Shown piece after piece: positions 7,559 through 15,548 of a stretch of DNA of 16,354 nt (positions are counted from its first letter, which is position 1; every line of letters starts with the position of its first letter). The stretch comes from Oscillibacter sp. GTDB lineage: Bacteria > Bacillota > Clostridia > Oscillospirales > Oscillospiraceae. A program made the translations under genes and the position numbers. The notes beneath the pieces were generated by a model that was given only the letters and a program-made list of their open reading frames with translations, was not told where the DNA came from and did no database searches. The stretch is taken from the NCBI GenBank assembly GCA_024404295.1, contig JAKSQE010000011.1:1-16354 (forward strand), written 5' to 3'.

Positions 7559-8365
7559 TCAGATTCCTAATTTTCGCAGCGTAATAATTCCGCTCAGCAG
7601 TATGATGCCACAGGCCAAAGCAATATAATCTTTGCCAGCATATTTCAATACATGCAGTTTGGTCCGGCCCTCTCCACCCGCATAGCAGCGGCACTCCATA
7701 GCCGTGGCCAATTCATCAGCACGACGGAAGGCACTGACAAATAAAGGAACCAACACAGGCACCAAAGCCTTTGCTTTCTGAAAAATATTGCCGCTTTCAA
7801 AGTCTGCACCACGCGCTTTCTGTGCAGACATGATCTTATCCGTTTCCTCGATCAGTGTCGGAATAAAACGCAGAGCAATTGCCATCATCATGGCCAGTTC
7901 ATGCACCGGCACCTTGATCTTCTTCAGCGGATTCATCAATGCCTCCAGTCCGTCCGTCAGACGGATGGGGCTGGTGGTATAGGTCATCAGGAAGGTTCCC
8001 ATAATCAGCATCATAATGCGAAACACCATAAACACAGCGTTCTTGATACCCGTATCAGAAACCCGCAGAGCACCCCATTCGATCAAATACCGTTCACCGG
8101 GAGTGAAAAACAGATTCAACAATCCGGTAAAAACCATAATGAACAGCACCGGCTTCATGCCTTTCAGCATGGGCCGCAATCCTACATGAGACACTTTAAT
8201 ACAAACAGCCAACACAGCAGCAATCAACGCATAAGATACCAATCCTCTGGCCGTAAACAGTGAGATGATATACAGCACCACAAGCAAGATCTTGGTGCGG
8301 GGATCCAGACGGTGCGCAATGGAGTTTCCGGGGAAATACTGGCCCAACGTTATATCTTTCAGCAT
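7559..8365 (-). CDS. ecfT: ECF transporter transmembrane (T) subunit
   Basis: EcfT is the scaffold membrane protein that couples the two ATPases to exchangeable vitamin-binding S subunits (for riboflavin, folate, thiamine and others, usually encoded elsewhere). The 268-aa protein has hydrophobic helices at about 25-56, 72-87, 109-128, 157-170, 202-212 and 247-262. Two cytoplasmic coupling helices carry X-Arg-X motifs: ARG (184-186) in AQKARGADFE, and a variant CRC (225-227) in MECRCYAGG, where ARG is more usual. The ATG at 8365 has AAAGGAGG upstream and overlaps the ecfA2 stop (ATGCTGA), which suggests translational coupling. Confidence 0.94.
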   Translation of the reverse strand: MLKDITLGQYFPGNSIAHRLDPRTKILLVVLYIISLFTARGLVSYALIAAVLAVCIKVSHVGLRPMLKGMKPVLFIMVFTGLLNLFFTPGERYLIEWGALRVSDTGIKNAVFMVFRIMMLIMGTFLMTYTTSPIRLTDGLEALMNPLKKIKVPVHELAMMMAIALRFIPTLIEETDKIMSAQKARGADFESGNIFQKAKALVPVLVPLFVSAFRRADELATAMECRCYAGGEGRTKLHVLKYAGKDYIALACGIILLSGIITLRKLGI

Positions 8366-9225
8366 ACTGTGCCTCCTTTCCGGAGTTGCTGCAGCTGCTG
8401 CTCCAACGCTTCCACAGTATAGACCGCCGGATCTACCGGCAATCCACGGCGCTGCAAGGCCATGGCAATGCGGGTCACCTGCGGTACATCTAATCCGGCG
8501 GTGATCAGTTCCTCACCACGAGCAAACACTTCCTCCGGTGTGCCTTGCATCAGCACATGGGCAGACTTCAAAACCAGAATACGATCCACATTCTGGGCAA
8601 TCTCGTCCATGCTGTGGCTCACCAGTACAATGGTCTTCCCCTTGTTGCGGTGGTAGTCCCGAATATTCGCCATCAGATTTTCACGACCGGCAGGATCCAA
8701 ACCGGCAGTAGGCTCGTCCAGAACCAGTACATCCGGCTCCATCGCCAGTACACCGGCCAGTGCCACACGGCGCTTCTGTCCGCCGGACAGTTCGAAGGGA
8801 GACTTTTCCAATTGGTCATCCCGCAATCCCACCAGGCGGGCAGCTTCCCGCACCGCGTGATCCAGTGCGTCCCCTGTCATACCCATATTGGTGGGGCCAT
8901 AGGCAATATCCTTGTAGACCGTTTCTTCAAATAATTGATATTCCGGATACTGAAACACCAATCCCACCTTGAAACGTACTTCACGAATCTTCTTGGGCTC
9001 TTCCCAAATATCTTTTCCGCGGAGTAGAATCTGACCTTCCGTAGGCTTCAATAAGCCGTTCAGATGCTGGATCAAGGTAGACTTGCCGGAACCGGTATGC
9101 CCAATAATTCCGAGAAATTCTCCCTCGTTGACAGCAAAATCCATATCTTCCACAGCGCTGCGCTGAAACGGTGTGCCCGCGCTGTAAGTATGCGTTAAAT
9201 GCTTGACTTCAAGAATCGGTTTCAC
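8359..9225 (-). CDS. ecfA2: ECF transporter ATPase A2
   Basis: One of the paired ATPases that energise the group II ECF vitamin transporter. The 288-aa protein has a complete ABC set: Walker A GHTGSGKST (42-50), Q-loop Q92 in VFQYPEYQ, signature LSGGQ (146-150), Walker B VLVLDEP (166-172) and H-loop H204 in LVSHS. The FQYPEYQLFEETVYKDIAYGP block is typical of EcfA2. The start is a GTG at 9225, with GGAAGG 10 nt upstream, and it begins the conserved ILEVKHLTHTY strand; the frame is open further upstream, but inside ecfA1 and without better signals. It lies 20 nt after ecfA1 and overlaps ecfT. Confidence 0.93.
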   Translation of the reverse strand: MKPILEVKHLTHTYSAGTPFQRSAVEDMDFAVNEGEFLGIIGHTGSGKSTLIQHLNGLLKPTEGQILLRGKDIWEEPKKIREVRFKVGLVFQYPEYQLFEETVYKDIAYGPTNMGMTGDALDHAVREAARLVGLRDDQLEKSPFELSGGQKRRVALAGVLAMEPDVLVLDEPTAGLDPAGRENLMANIRDYHRNKGKTIVLVSHSMDEIAQNVDRILVLKSAHVLMQGTPEEVFARGEELITAGLDVPQVTRIAMALQRRGLPVDPAVYTVEALEQQLQQLRKGGTVC

Positions 9226-9245
9226 TCTCTTAGGTCCTTCCCAAA

Positions 9246-10091
9246 TTACTTCAATGCTGCCACAATGGCATCTGCACATTCTTCCACCTGCAACGCATGC
9301 AAGGGTACATCCCATCCATCGCCCTGCAGTCGGTACAGCAAGTCAACTGTGTCAGGAACTGTCAGGCCCATTCTCCGCAGCTTTCCCACCTGCGTAAAGA
9401 CCTCCGCCGGCGTTCCGTCCATCACCATATGACCATCGTCCATTACAATGACACGGTCGGCATCCTGCGCCTCATTCATGTGGTGCGTGATAAGAATCAC
9501 AGTAATGCCCTTTTCCTGATTCAGACGGTGAACTGTGGACAGCACTTCCTGACGGCCAATGGGGTCCAGCATTGCCGTAGCTTCGTCCAATACAATGCAC
9601 TGCGGCTGCATGGCGATGACGCCTGCGATTGCAATGCGCTGTTTCTGTCCGCCGGATAGTCACTGCGGCGCATGGGTAACAAATTCGCTCATTCCAACCG
9701 CATGCAACGCATCATCCACACGATGGCGAATTTCTTCCGTTGGAACGCCCAGATTCTCCGGTGCAAATGCGATGTCTTCTTCCACCACGTTGGCCACGAT
9801 TTGATTGTCTGGATTCTGGAACACCATGCCCACACGGCGGCGAATCTCCAGTAAGACCGCCTCATCGGAGGTGTCCATGTCCTCTACATAAACCTTTCCG
9901 CCGGTGGGAAGCAAAATGGCATTCATGGTCTTTGCCAGGGTGGATTTGCCGGAGCCATTGTGTCCCAGCACCACCACAAAGCTCCCTTTTTCAATGGAAA
10001 GGGTCACATCGTCCAACGCTTGAACGCGTTTTCCCTCCTCATCCGCCGGGTAAGCAAAGGATAATTTTTCAGTATGCAGCATCGTTGACAT
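9246..10091 (-). pseudogene. ecfA1: ECF transporter ATPase A1 with an in-frame TGA before the signature motif
   Basis: This is a full-length EcfA1 reading frame (281 codons, normal size) interrupted once by TGA at 9662-9660, codon 144. The part before it (143 aa) has Walker A GHNGSGKST (43-51) and Q-loop FQNPDNQ (91-97). The same frame continues directly after the TGA with LSGGQKQR, Walker B CIVLDEATAMLDP and H-loop ILITHHMNEA, ending at 9246. No other lesion is visible. Homologues often have Arg, Lys or Leu just before LSGGQ, so a CGA to TGA transition would explain it. If real, the truncated product lacks the signature and Walker B and cannot work as an ATPase. The start ATG 10091 has AGAGAG about 9 nt upstream; 10082 is an alternative. 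Read-through, strain-specific loss and sequence error remain possible. Confidence 0.85.
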
Positions 10092-10111
10092 TTTCAAGTA
10101 CTCTCTTATCT

Positions 10112-10975
10112 TTATTCGCTGAACCAACGGCCTGTTGCGCCGCAGGGCAGCGCCATGCCGGTCTCCGTCACAGGAAGCCCCAGTTCATCCCAAGTAATCT
10201 TTCCGCCGTACTTCTCCGCCACCAACAGGTGCAGCAGATAACCCAACACGCTGGGGGCAAGTCCGGTCGTATAGGAATTGATCAGCACAAACAGTGGCTT
10301 GTCAGATAGGACTCCGGCACATAGCTTCACAAAGGGATACAGGCTTTCCTCCAGTTTCCAGACCTCACCACCAGGGCCACGGCCATAGCTGGGTGGATCC
10401 ATAATGATGGCATCATAGGTCTTTCCACGGCGGATCTCACGCTCCACGAACTTGGCGCAGTCGTCCACGATCCAACGAATGGGGGCATCAGACAAACCGG
10501 ACAATCTGGCGTTATCCTTTGCCCAGGCCACCATACCCTTGGCCGCATCCACATGGGTCACAGCAGCACCCGCCTTGGCGCAAGCAACCGTAGCTCCGCC
10601 AGTATAGGCAAACAAATTCAGCACGCGGATAGGCCGGTCTGCGTTACGGATCTTCTCCATGGCGAAGTCCCAGTTCACAGCTTGCTCCGGAAACAGACCG
10701 GTATGCTTGAAGTTCATGGGTTTTACCTGGAAAGTCAAATCTTTATAATGCACCTGCCAGCTTTCCGGCAGGGCTTTCTTCTCCCAGTGACCGCCGCCGG
10801 TCTGCGAACGGAGATAGCGGGCATTGGCCCGTTTCCAGGCGGGATTCCGATGAGGAGTCTCCCAGATGGCCTGAGGATCCGGGCGCACCAGGAACTGCTT
10901 GTCCCAACGCTCTAATTTTTCTCCTCCACCACAATCAAGCAGCTCATAATCCTGCCATTGATCCGCAATCCACAT
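10112..10975 (-). CDS. RlmI-like class I SAM-dependent RNA methyltransferase
   Basis: A 287-aa methyltransferase of the COG1092 / RlmI-RlmK-like group, presumably acting on rRNA; the target base cannot be read from the sequence. The SAM-binding motif I is LNLFAYTGGATVACAKAGA (119-137), the acidic ribose contact is D143 in THVDAA, and the catalytic motif IV is DPPSYG (193-198). A C-terminal LPCGATGRW (276-284) is shared by this subgroup. It lacks the N-terminal PUA domain of E. coli RlmI. The ATG at 10975 is supported by GGAGG 8 nt upstream; an in-frame extension to 11044 runs into the promoter. It is the first gene of the operon leading into ecfA1, 20 nt away. Confidence 0.86.
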   Translation of the reverse strand: MWIADQWQDYELLDCGGGEKLERWDKQFLVRPDPQAIWETPHRNPAWKRANARYLRSQTGGGHWEKKALPESWQVHYKDLTFQVKPMNFKHTGLFPEQAVNWDFAMEKIRNADRPIRVLNLFAYTGGATVACAKAGAAVTHVDAAKGMVAWAKDNARLSGLSDAPIRWIVDDCAKFVEREIRRGKTYDAIIMDPPSYGRGPGGEVWKLEESLYPFVKLCAGVLSDKPLFVLINSYTTGLAPSVLGYLLHLLVAEKYGGKITWDELGLPVTETGMALPCGATGRWFSE

Positions 10976-11010
10976 ACAATTTCCTCCAAAGCCCAACAGG
11001 GCATAGTACT

Positions 11011-11034
11011 CTATAATAAGACATTTTATTATAG
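11011..11034. repeat. 9-bp inverted repeat overlapping the -10 box of the ECF operon
   Basis: CTATAATAA (11011-11019) and its exact complement TTATTATAG (11026-11034) flank six bases. On the minus strand the repeat covers the -10 hexamer and the predicted start point (about 11021), the usual position for a repressor operator. It could instead form a hairpin at the very 5' end of the transcript. Confidence 0.6.
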
Positions 11035-11056
11035 CCTTTTTCACCTCTCAGGTCAA
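11028..11056 (-). promoter_or_regulatory. promoter of the methyltransferase-ecfA1A2T-truA operon
   Basis: Read on the minus strand, TTGACC (11056-11051) and TATAAT (11033-11028) are separated by exactly 17 nt, close to the sigma-A consensus. Transcription would begin near 11021, giving a leader of about 45 nt that includes a small GCCC/GGGC hairpin (10991-11002) before the GGAGG site. Confidence 0.88.
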
Positions 11057-11081
11057 CCGAATTCCGCAAAACCACGCAAAA

Positions 11082-11107
11082 TAAAAACTGCCCGAAGGCA
11101 GTTTTTA
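11082..11107 (-). terminator. terminator of the activase-dehydratase operon
   Basis: TAAAAACTGCC (11082-11092) pairs with GGCAGTTTTTA (11097-11107) around a 4-nt loop that reads TTCG on the minus strand. The minus-strand product ends in a T-run and lies 29 nt after the stop of the dehydratase-like gene. The sequence is symmetrical enough to work in both directions. It cleanly separates this operon from the downstream ECF operon promoter. Confidence 0.93.
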
Positions 11108-11135
11108 TACAAATCTATTCATGCTTGATCACACA

Positions 11136-12404
11136 TCAGTTTTTCACGCCGTACTGCTCCTGAAGTCGCTCTCTTGCAACAGCGAGCATCAGCTTGATGC
11201 GGTTTTCCTGATTAACACGAGTCGCACTGGGATCATAGTCGATTGGTGTGATATTAGCCTGGGGATACATCTGGCGAATACGATTGATCACACCCTTGCC
11301 GCTGATGTGGTTCGGCAAACATCCAAAAGGCTGGGCACAGACTATATTCTCATAGCCGGCACGCACCAGTTCCACCATCTCGCAACTCAGCAGCCAGCCC
11401 TCACCCATCTTGTTGCCGGTGCCAATGATCCCATCAGCCAGTTTTACCAGTTCCTTAAAAGGCAGCGGCGCATGAAATCCGTTTTCTTTCAAAACACGGA
11501 TCACCAGCGCTTCCGTATTCTCAATGAATTTCAGCATCACATCGGGAACCCACTTTTCCAACAGGTTCCCACCGTACAGCCGTACTGTTTCACTGATGTT
11601 GTAAGCACTGTACTGCACAAATCCCATCAATCCCGGCAAATTCACCTCACAGTCCTGAGAGGTCAGGAATCGCTCCAAATCATTGTTGCCCAAGGGAGAA
11701 TACTTCACATAAATCTCGCCTACCACGCCAACTTTGACCTTAGGTATACGATTGACCGGAATTGCGGCAAAATCAGTGGCGATTTGCGGCATCGTCTCCT
11801 TCATCTCATGGTTGGAACAGCCCTTGCCGTCCAACACCTGCTTACAAAGAAGATCCAGCCACTTTTCCTGCATAGCAGCCGCAGCACCTTTTTCCAGCTC
11901 GTAAGGTTCCGTCTGGGCACGCAGGGCCACCAACAAATCTCCATAAAAAATGATGCTCAAAAGTTTCATCATAAACGGCATCGTCATGGGGAAGCTTGAG
12001 TCTTTTTCCAGGCCGGAGAAGTTTAGGCTTAACACCGGAATATAACCATATCCGGCTTTCTCCAATGCTTTCCGCAGCAGGAAGATATAATTGGATGCGC
12101 GACAGCCGCCACCGGTCTGGGTGATAATCAGCGCCGTATGCTCCAGGTCATACTTACCGGAATTCAATGCATCCAGAAATTGGCCAATGACCAACAAAGC
12201 CGGATAGCAGGTGTCATTATGAACATACTTCAAACCCAGCTCTGCCACCTGACTTCCGCAGTTTTGCAGCAGCTCGCAATGATAGCCTTCCCGCTCCATG
12301 GCTGCCGCCATGATCCGGAACTGTACCGGTGCCATATTGGGGATCAGGATGGTGTGGGTTTGTTTCATCTCCGGTGTAAACCGGGGATAGGTATTAGCTT
12401 CCAT
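11136..12404 (-). CDS. 2-hydroxyacyl-CoA dehydratase-like iron-sulfur protein
   Basis: A 422-aa protein of the 2-hydroxyacyl-CoA dehydratase / HgdB-like superfamily, of the type that occurs as a partner of, or fused to, large activases. Conserved cysteines that could hold an iron-sulfur cluster include C66 (HNDTCYPAL), C101 (TGGGCRASNY) and C356/C362 (CAQPFGC). HISGKGVINRI follows the last pair. No separate dehydratase alpha/beta pair, CoA-transferase or electron-transfer flavoprotein gene is nearby, so participation in amino acid fermentation is not supported here; the true substrate is unknown. The ATG at 12404 has AAGGAGG upstream, lying inside the last codons of the activase gene, and only 3 nt separate the two genes, which points to translational coupling. 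Confidence 0.85.
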   Translation of the reverse strand: MEANTYPRFTPEMKQTHTILIPNMAPVQFRIMAAAMEREGYHCELLQNCGSQVAELGLKYVHNDTCYPALLVIGQFLDALNSGKYDLEHTALIITQTGGGCRASNYIFLLRKALEKAGYGYIPVLSLNFSGLEKDSSFPMTMPFMMKLLSIIFYGDLLVALRAQTEPYELEKGAAAAMQEKWLDLLCKQVLDGKGCSNHEMKETMPQIATDFAAIPVNRIPKVKVGVVGEIYVKYSPLGNNDLERFLTSQDCEVNLPGLMGFVQYSAYNISETVRLYGGNLLEKWVPDVMLKFIENTEALVIRVLKENGFHAPLPFKELVKLADGIIGTGNKMGEGWLLSCEMVELVRAGYENIVCAQPFGCLPNHISGKGVINRIRQMYPQANITPIDYDPSATRVNQENRIKLMLAVARERLQEQYGVKN

Positions 12405-12407
12405 GGT

Positions 12408-15314
12408 TTACGCCTCCTTTTCCTCCAAAGCCGCAAACAGGCTGCGCAGACGAATCCGCACTGCACCAAGATTCGTAATTTCATCGATTTTAAGCTGGGT
12501 GTAAAGTTTATCTGCTTGCCGCAAAATCTCTCGCGTTTCATCTGTGGTAATGGCATCAACGCCGCATCCGAAGGAAACTAACTGTACCAGATCCATATCC
12601 GGATTCTGACAGCAATACTTTGCAGCAGCATACAAGCGAGCGTGGTAAGTCCACTGATTCAAAACAGTCGTTTGAAACGGCTCAACCAAATGAGAGATTG
12701 AGTCCTCCGTGATAACCGCTGCACCATAGCGAGTCAACAGGGTGTCAATACCGTGGTTGATCTCCGGATCCACATGATAGGGCCGTCCGGCCAACACAAT
12801 GATCCGCTTCCCCTGGGCTCGAGCAGCTTTGATCAGACGCTCTCCCTCCTGCCGGATCTCAGTCATATGGTGATTATACTCAGCATAGGCAGCCTTGGCA
12901 GCCTTTTTCACTTCTGCGGCAGTAATACCGCCGAACTCCCGGTTCAGGATCACGGCGATTTTCTTTTCAAAGTCCTTAGGCCGATGAATGCCTACATAGT
13001 CATAAATGAACTTGGTTTGTTCCAAACAATGACAATTTCCTGAGAGGACCTCCGGATAATAAGCTACCACAGGACAATTATAGTGATTCTGTCCTTTTCC
13101 CTCGTCCACGTTGTAGGTCATGCAGGGATAGAAGATGGCATCCAGTCCCAACCTGGACAAAAACTCTATATGGCCGTGAGCCAACTTTGCCGGGAAGCAA
13201 GCCGTATCACTGGGGATGCTATTTTGCCCCTCCAGATACAGCTTACGACTGGACAATGGACTATGTACCACCTGAAAACCGAGTTCCGTAAAAAATGTGT
13301 GCCAGAATGGATACAATTCCCAGAAATTCAAACATAACGGTAAACCGATCCGACCGCGACGATTTTCGCCGGGTTTGTAGCCCAAAATCAGCTTACGTTT
13401 AAATTCGTACAGATTCCATGCACCGTCATCCTTCGTGCCGGTAACAGGGCGCTCGCAGCGGTTACCGCTGATAAACTTGCCGCCGTCGGCAAAAGTGCTG
13501 ATGGTCAATTGACAATTATTGCCGCATAGGCCACAGGTTCGATTTTCCGTCTCCTGACGGAAGTTCATCAACTCTTCCAAACGCAGCAAAGTGCTGACAT
13601 GGCCTTCCGGCGCCTTGCGTTTTCCGTATAATGCAGCTCCAAATGCGCCCATCAATCCCGCAATATCCGGACGAATGACATCTACACCCATCTCTTGCTC
13701 AAAGGCACGGAGTACGGCCTCATTCTGGAATGTACCGCCCTGCACCACAATGCGGCGGCCCAGTGATTCCGCAGACGATGCACGGATAACCTTATAAATT
13801 GCATTCTTCACCACGGAAATAGAAAGACCGGCCGAGATATTATCCACCGTAGCGCCATCTTTCTGCGCCTGCTTCACACTGGAATTCATAAACACCGTGC
13901 AACGGCTTCCCAAATCCACCGGACGCTTTGCCAGCAGGCCGAGACGTGAAAATTCCTCTACACCATAGCCTAAAGCCTCAGCAAAAGTCTGCAAAAAGCT
14001 GCCACAGCCGGAAGAACAGGCTTCATTCAGGAAAATATCGCTGATGGCACCGTCTTCAATTTTGAAGCACTTCATATCCTGGCCACCGATATCGATGATA
14101 AAGTCAACATCCGGCAGGAAGTGCTTGGCAGCGGTAAAGTGCGCCACAGTTTCCACCACGCCAAAATCTGCATGGAAAGCCGCTTTTGCCAGATCCTCGC
14201 CATAACCGGTGGTGGTAACCGAAGCCACCTTCATTTTCGGATGGCCTTGCAGCAGATCACGCAGAATCCAATGCAGCAGTTTGACCGGGTCACCTAAATT
14301 CGGACGATATGCAGTAAACAGCAGACGGTCTTCCTCATCAATGCCGACCACTTTCACAGTAGTAGAACCGGAGTCAATGCCAATATGAACTGTCCGATCA
14401 TAATCTGCCGAAAATGTTGCGCGAGGTACGCTGTCCTTCGCATGGCGTGCACAGAATGCTTCGTACTCTTTTTGACTTTCAAACAATGGTTGCTGTGAAC
14501 GATAGGTAGCTGTTGCATTATGGTGGCTTAGCTTCTCCGCCAGTTCCAGAAGATCACAGGTTTGGTCCGCATAATACGCTGCACCCAAAGCGACATACAG
14601 CAAGCTGTTTTCCGGGCAAACGCCCTTGGTGTGCAATGTTTCGTCAAAACTCTCACGTAAGCACTTGGAAAACGTCATAGGGCCGCCCAAATATAGGACA
14701 TTTCCCTCAATAGGACGTCCCTGGGCCAGGCCACCAATGGTCTGGTTCACCACCGCCTGATATACACTCTTTGCAATATCTGACACCTTAGCGCCCTGAT
14801 TGATCAAGGGTTGAATATCGCTTTTTGCAAAAACGCCACAGCGTGAAGCAATGGTATAGGTGCGCTCTGCCGTTTGTGCAGCAGCATCCATTTCATCCGC
14901 CGACAACTTCATCAACGTGGCAATCTGATCAATAAACGCTCCGGTACCGCCGGCACAGGAGCCATTCATGCGAACTTCCATGCCATTGGTCAAGAACAAA
15001 ATTTTTGCATCTTCGCCGCCAAGTTCAATAATGCAGTCAGTCTCAGGAGACAATCTCTTGGCAGCTACACGGGTTGCAAACACCTCCTGCACAAACGGTG
15101 CATTTACACTCTCCGCCATACCCATACCGGCGGAACCTGAAATAGCAAACAAAACTTCCTCGCCGAACTGTCCAGCAATGCGGCGAAGCATTTCCTCGGA
15201 TTTCTCAACGCTATGGCTGAGATGCCGCTCGTATGTACTATATATGATATTGTCCTTCTCATCCAGCACCACGCACTTAATCGTGGTGGAGCCAATGTCA
15301 AGACCTACTCTCAA
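12408..15314 (-). CDS. double-domain acyl-CoA dehydratase activase (BcrAD/BadFG family with DUF2229)
   Basis: A 968-aa ATP-driven reductase-type activase (an archerase) expected to inject a low-potential electron into its partner. Two ASKHA ATPase domains are in tandem. The first (about 1-255) has GLDIGSTTIK (4-13), GGEDAK (99-104), C120 in GSCAGGTG and C159 in SRCGVFAKSD. The second (about 308-565) has GIDSGSTTVK (312-321), GGQDMK (410-415), ACSSGCGSF (432-440) and RCTVF (471-475). The paired cysteines are the expected ligands of a cluster bridging two domains. A C-terminal DUF2229-type region begins with CGLCGNNC (594-601). The start is a TTG at 15314, placed 7 nt after GGAGGG and giving the canonical RVGLDIGS; an in-frame ATG at 15344 would put the ribosome binding site inside the gene. 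Confidence 0.9.
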   Translation of the reverse strand: MRVGLDIGSTTIKCVVLDEKDNIIYSTYERHLSHSVEKSEEMLRRIAGQFGEEVLFAISGSAGMGMAESVNAPFVQEVFATRVAAKRLSPETDCIIELGGEDAKILFLTNGMEVRMNGSCAGGTGAFIDQIATLMKLSADEMDAAAQTAERTYTIASRCGVFAKSDIQPLINQGAKVSDIAKSVYQAVVNQTIGGLAQGRPIEGNVLYLGGPMTFSKCLRESFDETLHTKGVCPENSLLYVALGAAYYADQTCDLLELAEKLSHHNATATYRSQQPLFESQKEYEAFCARHAKDSVPRATFSADYDRTVHIGIDSGSTTVKVVGIDEEDRLLFTAYRPNLGDPVKLLHWILRDLLQGHPKMKVASVTTTGYGEDLAKAAFHADFGVVETVAHFTAAKHFLPDVDFIIDIGGQDMKCFKIEDGAISDIFLNEACSSGCGSFLQTFAEALGYGVEEFSRLGLLAKRPVDLGSRCTVFMNSSVKQAQKDGATVDNISAGLSISVVKNAIYKVIRASSAESLGRRIVVQGGTFQNEAVLRAFEQEMGVDVIRPDIAGLMGAFGAALYGKRKAPEGHVSTLLRLEELMNFRQETENRTCGLCGNNCQLTISTFADGGKFISGNRCERPVTGTKDDGAWNLYEFKRKLILGYKPGENRRGRIGLPLCLNFWELYPFWHTFFTELGFQVVHSPLSSRKLYLEGQNSIPSDTACFPAKLAHGHIEFLSRLGLDAIFYPCMTYNVDEGKGQNHYNCPVVAYYPEVLSGNCHCLEQTKFIYDYVGIHRPKDFEKKIAVILNREFGGITAAEVKKAAKAAYAEYNHHMTEIRQEGERLIKAARAQGKRIIVLAGRPYHVDPEINHGIDTLLTRYGAAVITEDSISHLVEPFQTTVLNQWTYHARLYAAAKYCCQNPDMDLVQLVSFGCGVDAITTDETREILRQADKLYTQLKIDEITNLGAVRIRLRSLFAALEEKEA

Positions 15315-15548
15315 TGCGAGTCCCTCCTTCAGGGGTAAAAACATTACAGTTTATTTTAATCCTATTGCAATTATTTTTCCATATCTAAATTGCAAAAAAA
15401 GTGTAAATTCGACAAGGAACTCTTTCCAGTTTAAGCTTACATGTCCCATCATATGAACAAGTTAGCCACCGTATTTTTAAAAAATACCTTTGTATCAAAT
15501 CTCTCAATATGATATGATGAGAGATATCAGATGCACGGAGGAATTACC
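15315..15548. promoter_or_regulatory. divergent intergenic region between the activase gene and queH
   Basis: This AT-rich 234-bp region must hold promoters in both directions. The queH promoter is clear (15490-15518). For the activase I see only weak candidates, such as a TAAAAT-like -10 on the minus strand near 15353-15358 without a good -35 box. Two copies of ATTGCAA (about 15365-15371 and 15387-15393) and a palindrome GTATTTTT-A-AAAAATAC (15471-15487) just upstream of the queH -35 box are visible. No gene is supported. Confidence 0.5.
15490..15518 (+). promoter_or_regulatory. queH promoter
   Basis: TTGTAT (15490-15495) and TATGAT (15513-15518) are separated by 17 nt. A CTCTCA (15501-15506) / TGAGAG (15518-15523) inverted repeat brackets the -10 box. 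The leader would be about 25 nt. No preQ1 riboswitch fits in that length. Confidence 0.65.

Noticed and set aside
9657..9665. Selenocysteine or recoded TGA (tryptophan) in ecfA1
   Set aside because: No convincing SECIS-like stem-loop follows the TGA; only a 3-bp TCC/GGA pairing is possible nearby. Several other genes here (truA, ecfA2, PAP2, queH) end normally in TGA, so a TGA-sense code is not supported.
11041..11060. TPP riboswitch core suggested by CTGAGA near the ECF operon promoter
   Set aside because: Only the short CTGAGA string is present; it lies upstream of the transcription start, and the rest of the conserved TPP aptamer is missing.
15315..15548. preQ1 riboswitch ahead of queH
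   Set aside because: The predicted leader is about 25 nt, too short, and no C-rich loop with an A-rich tail is seen.
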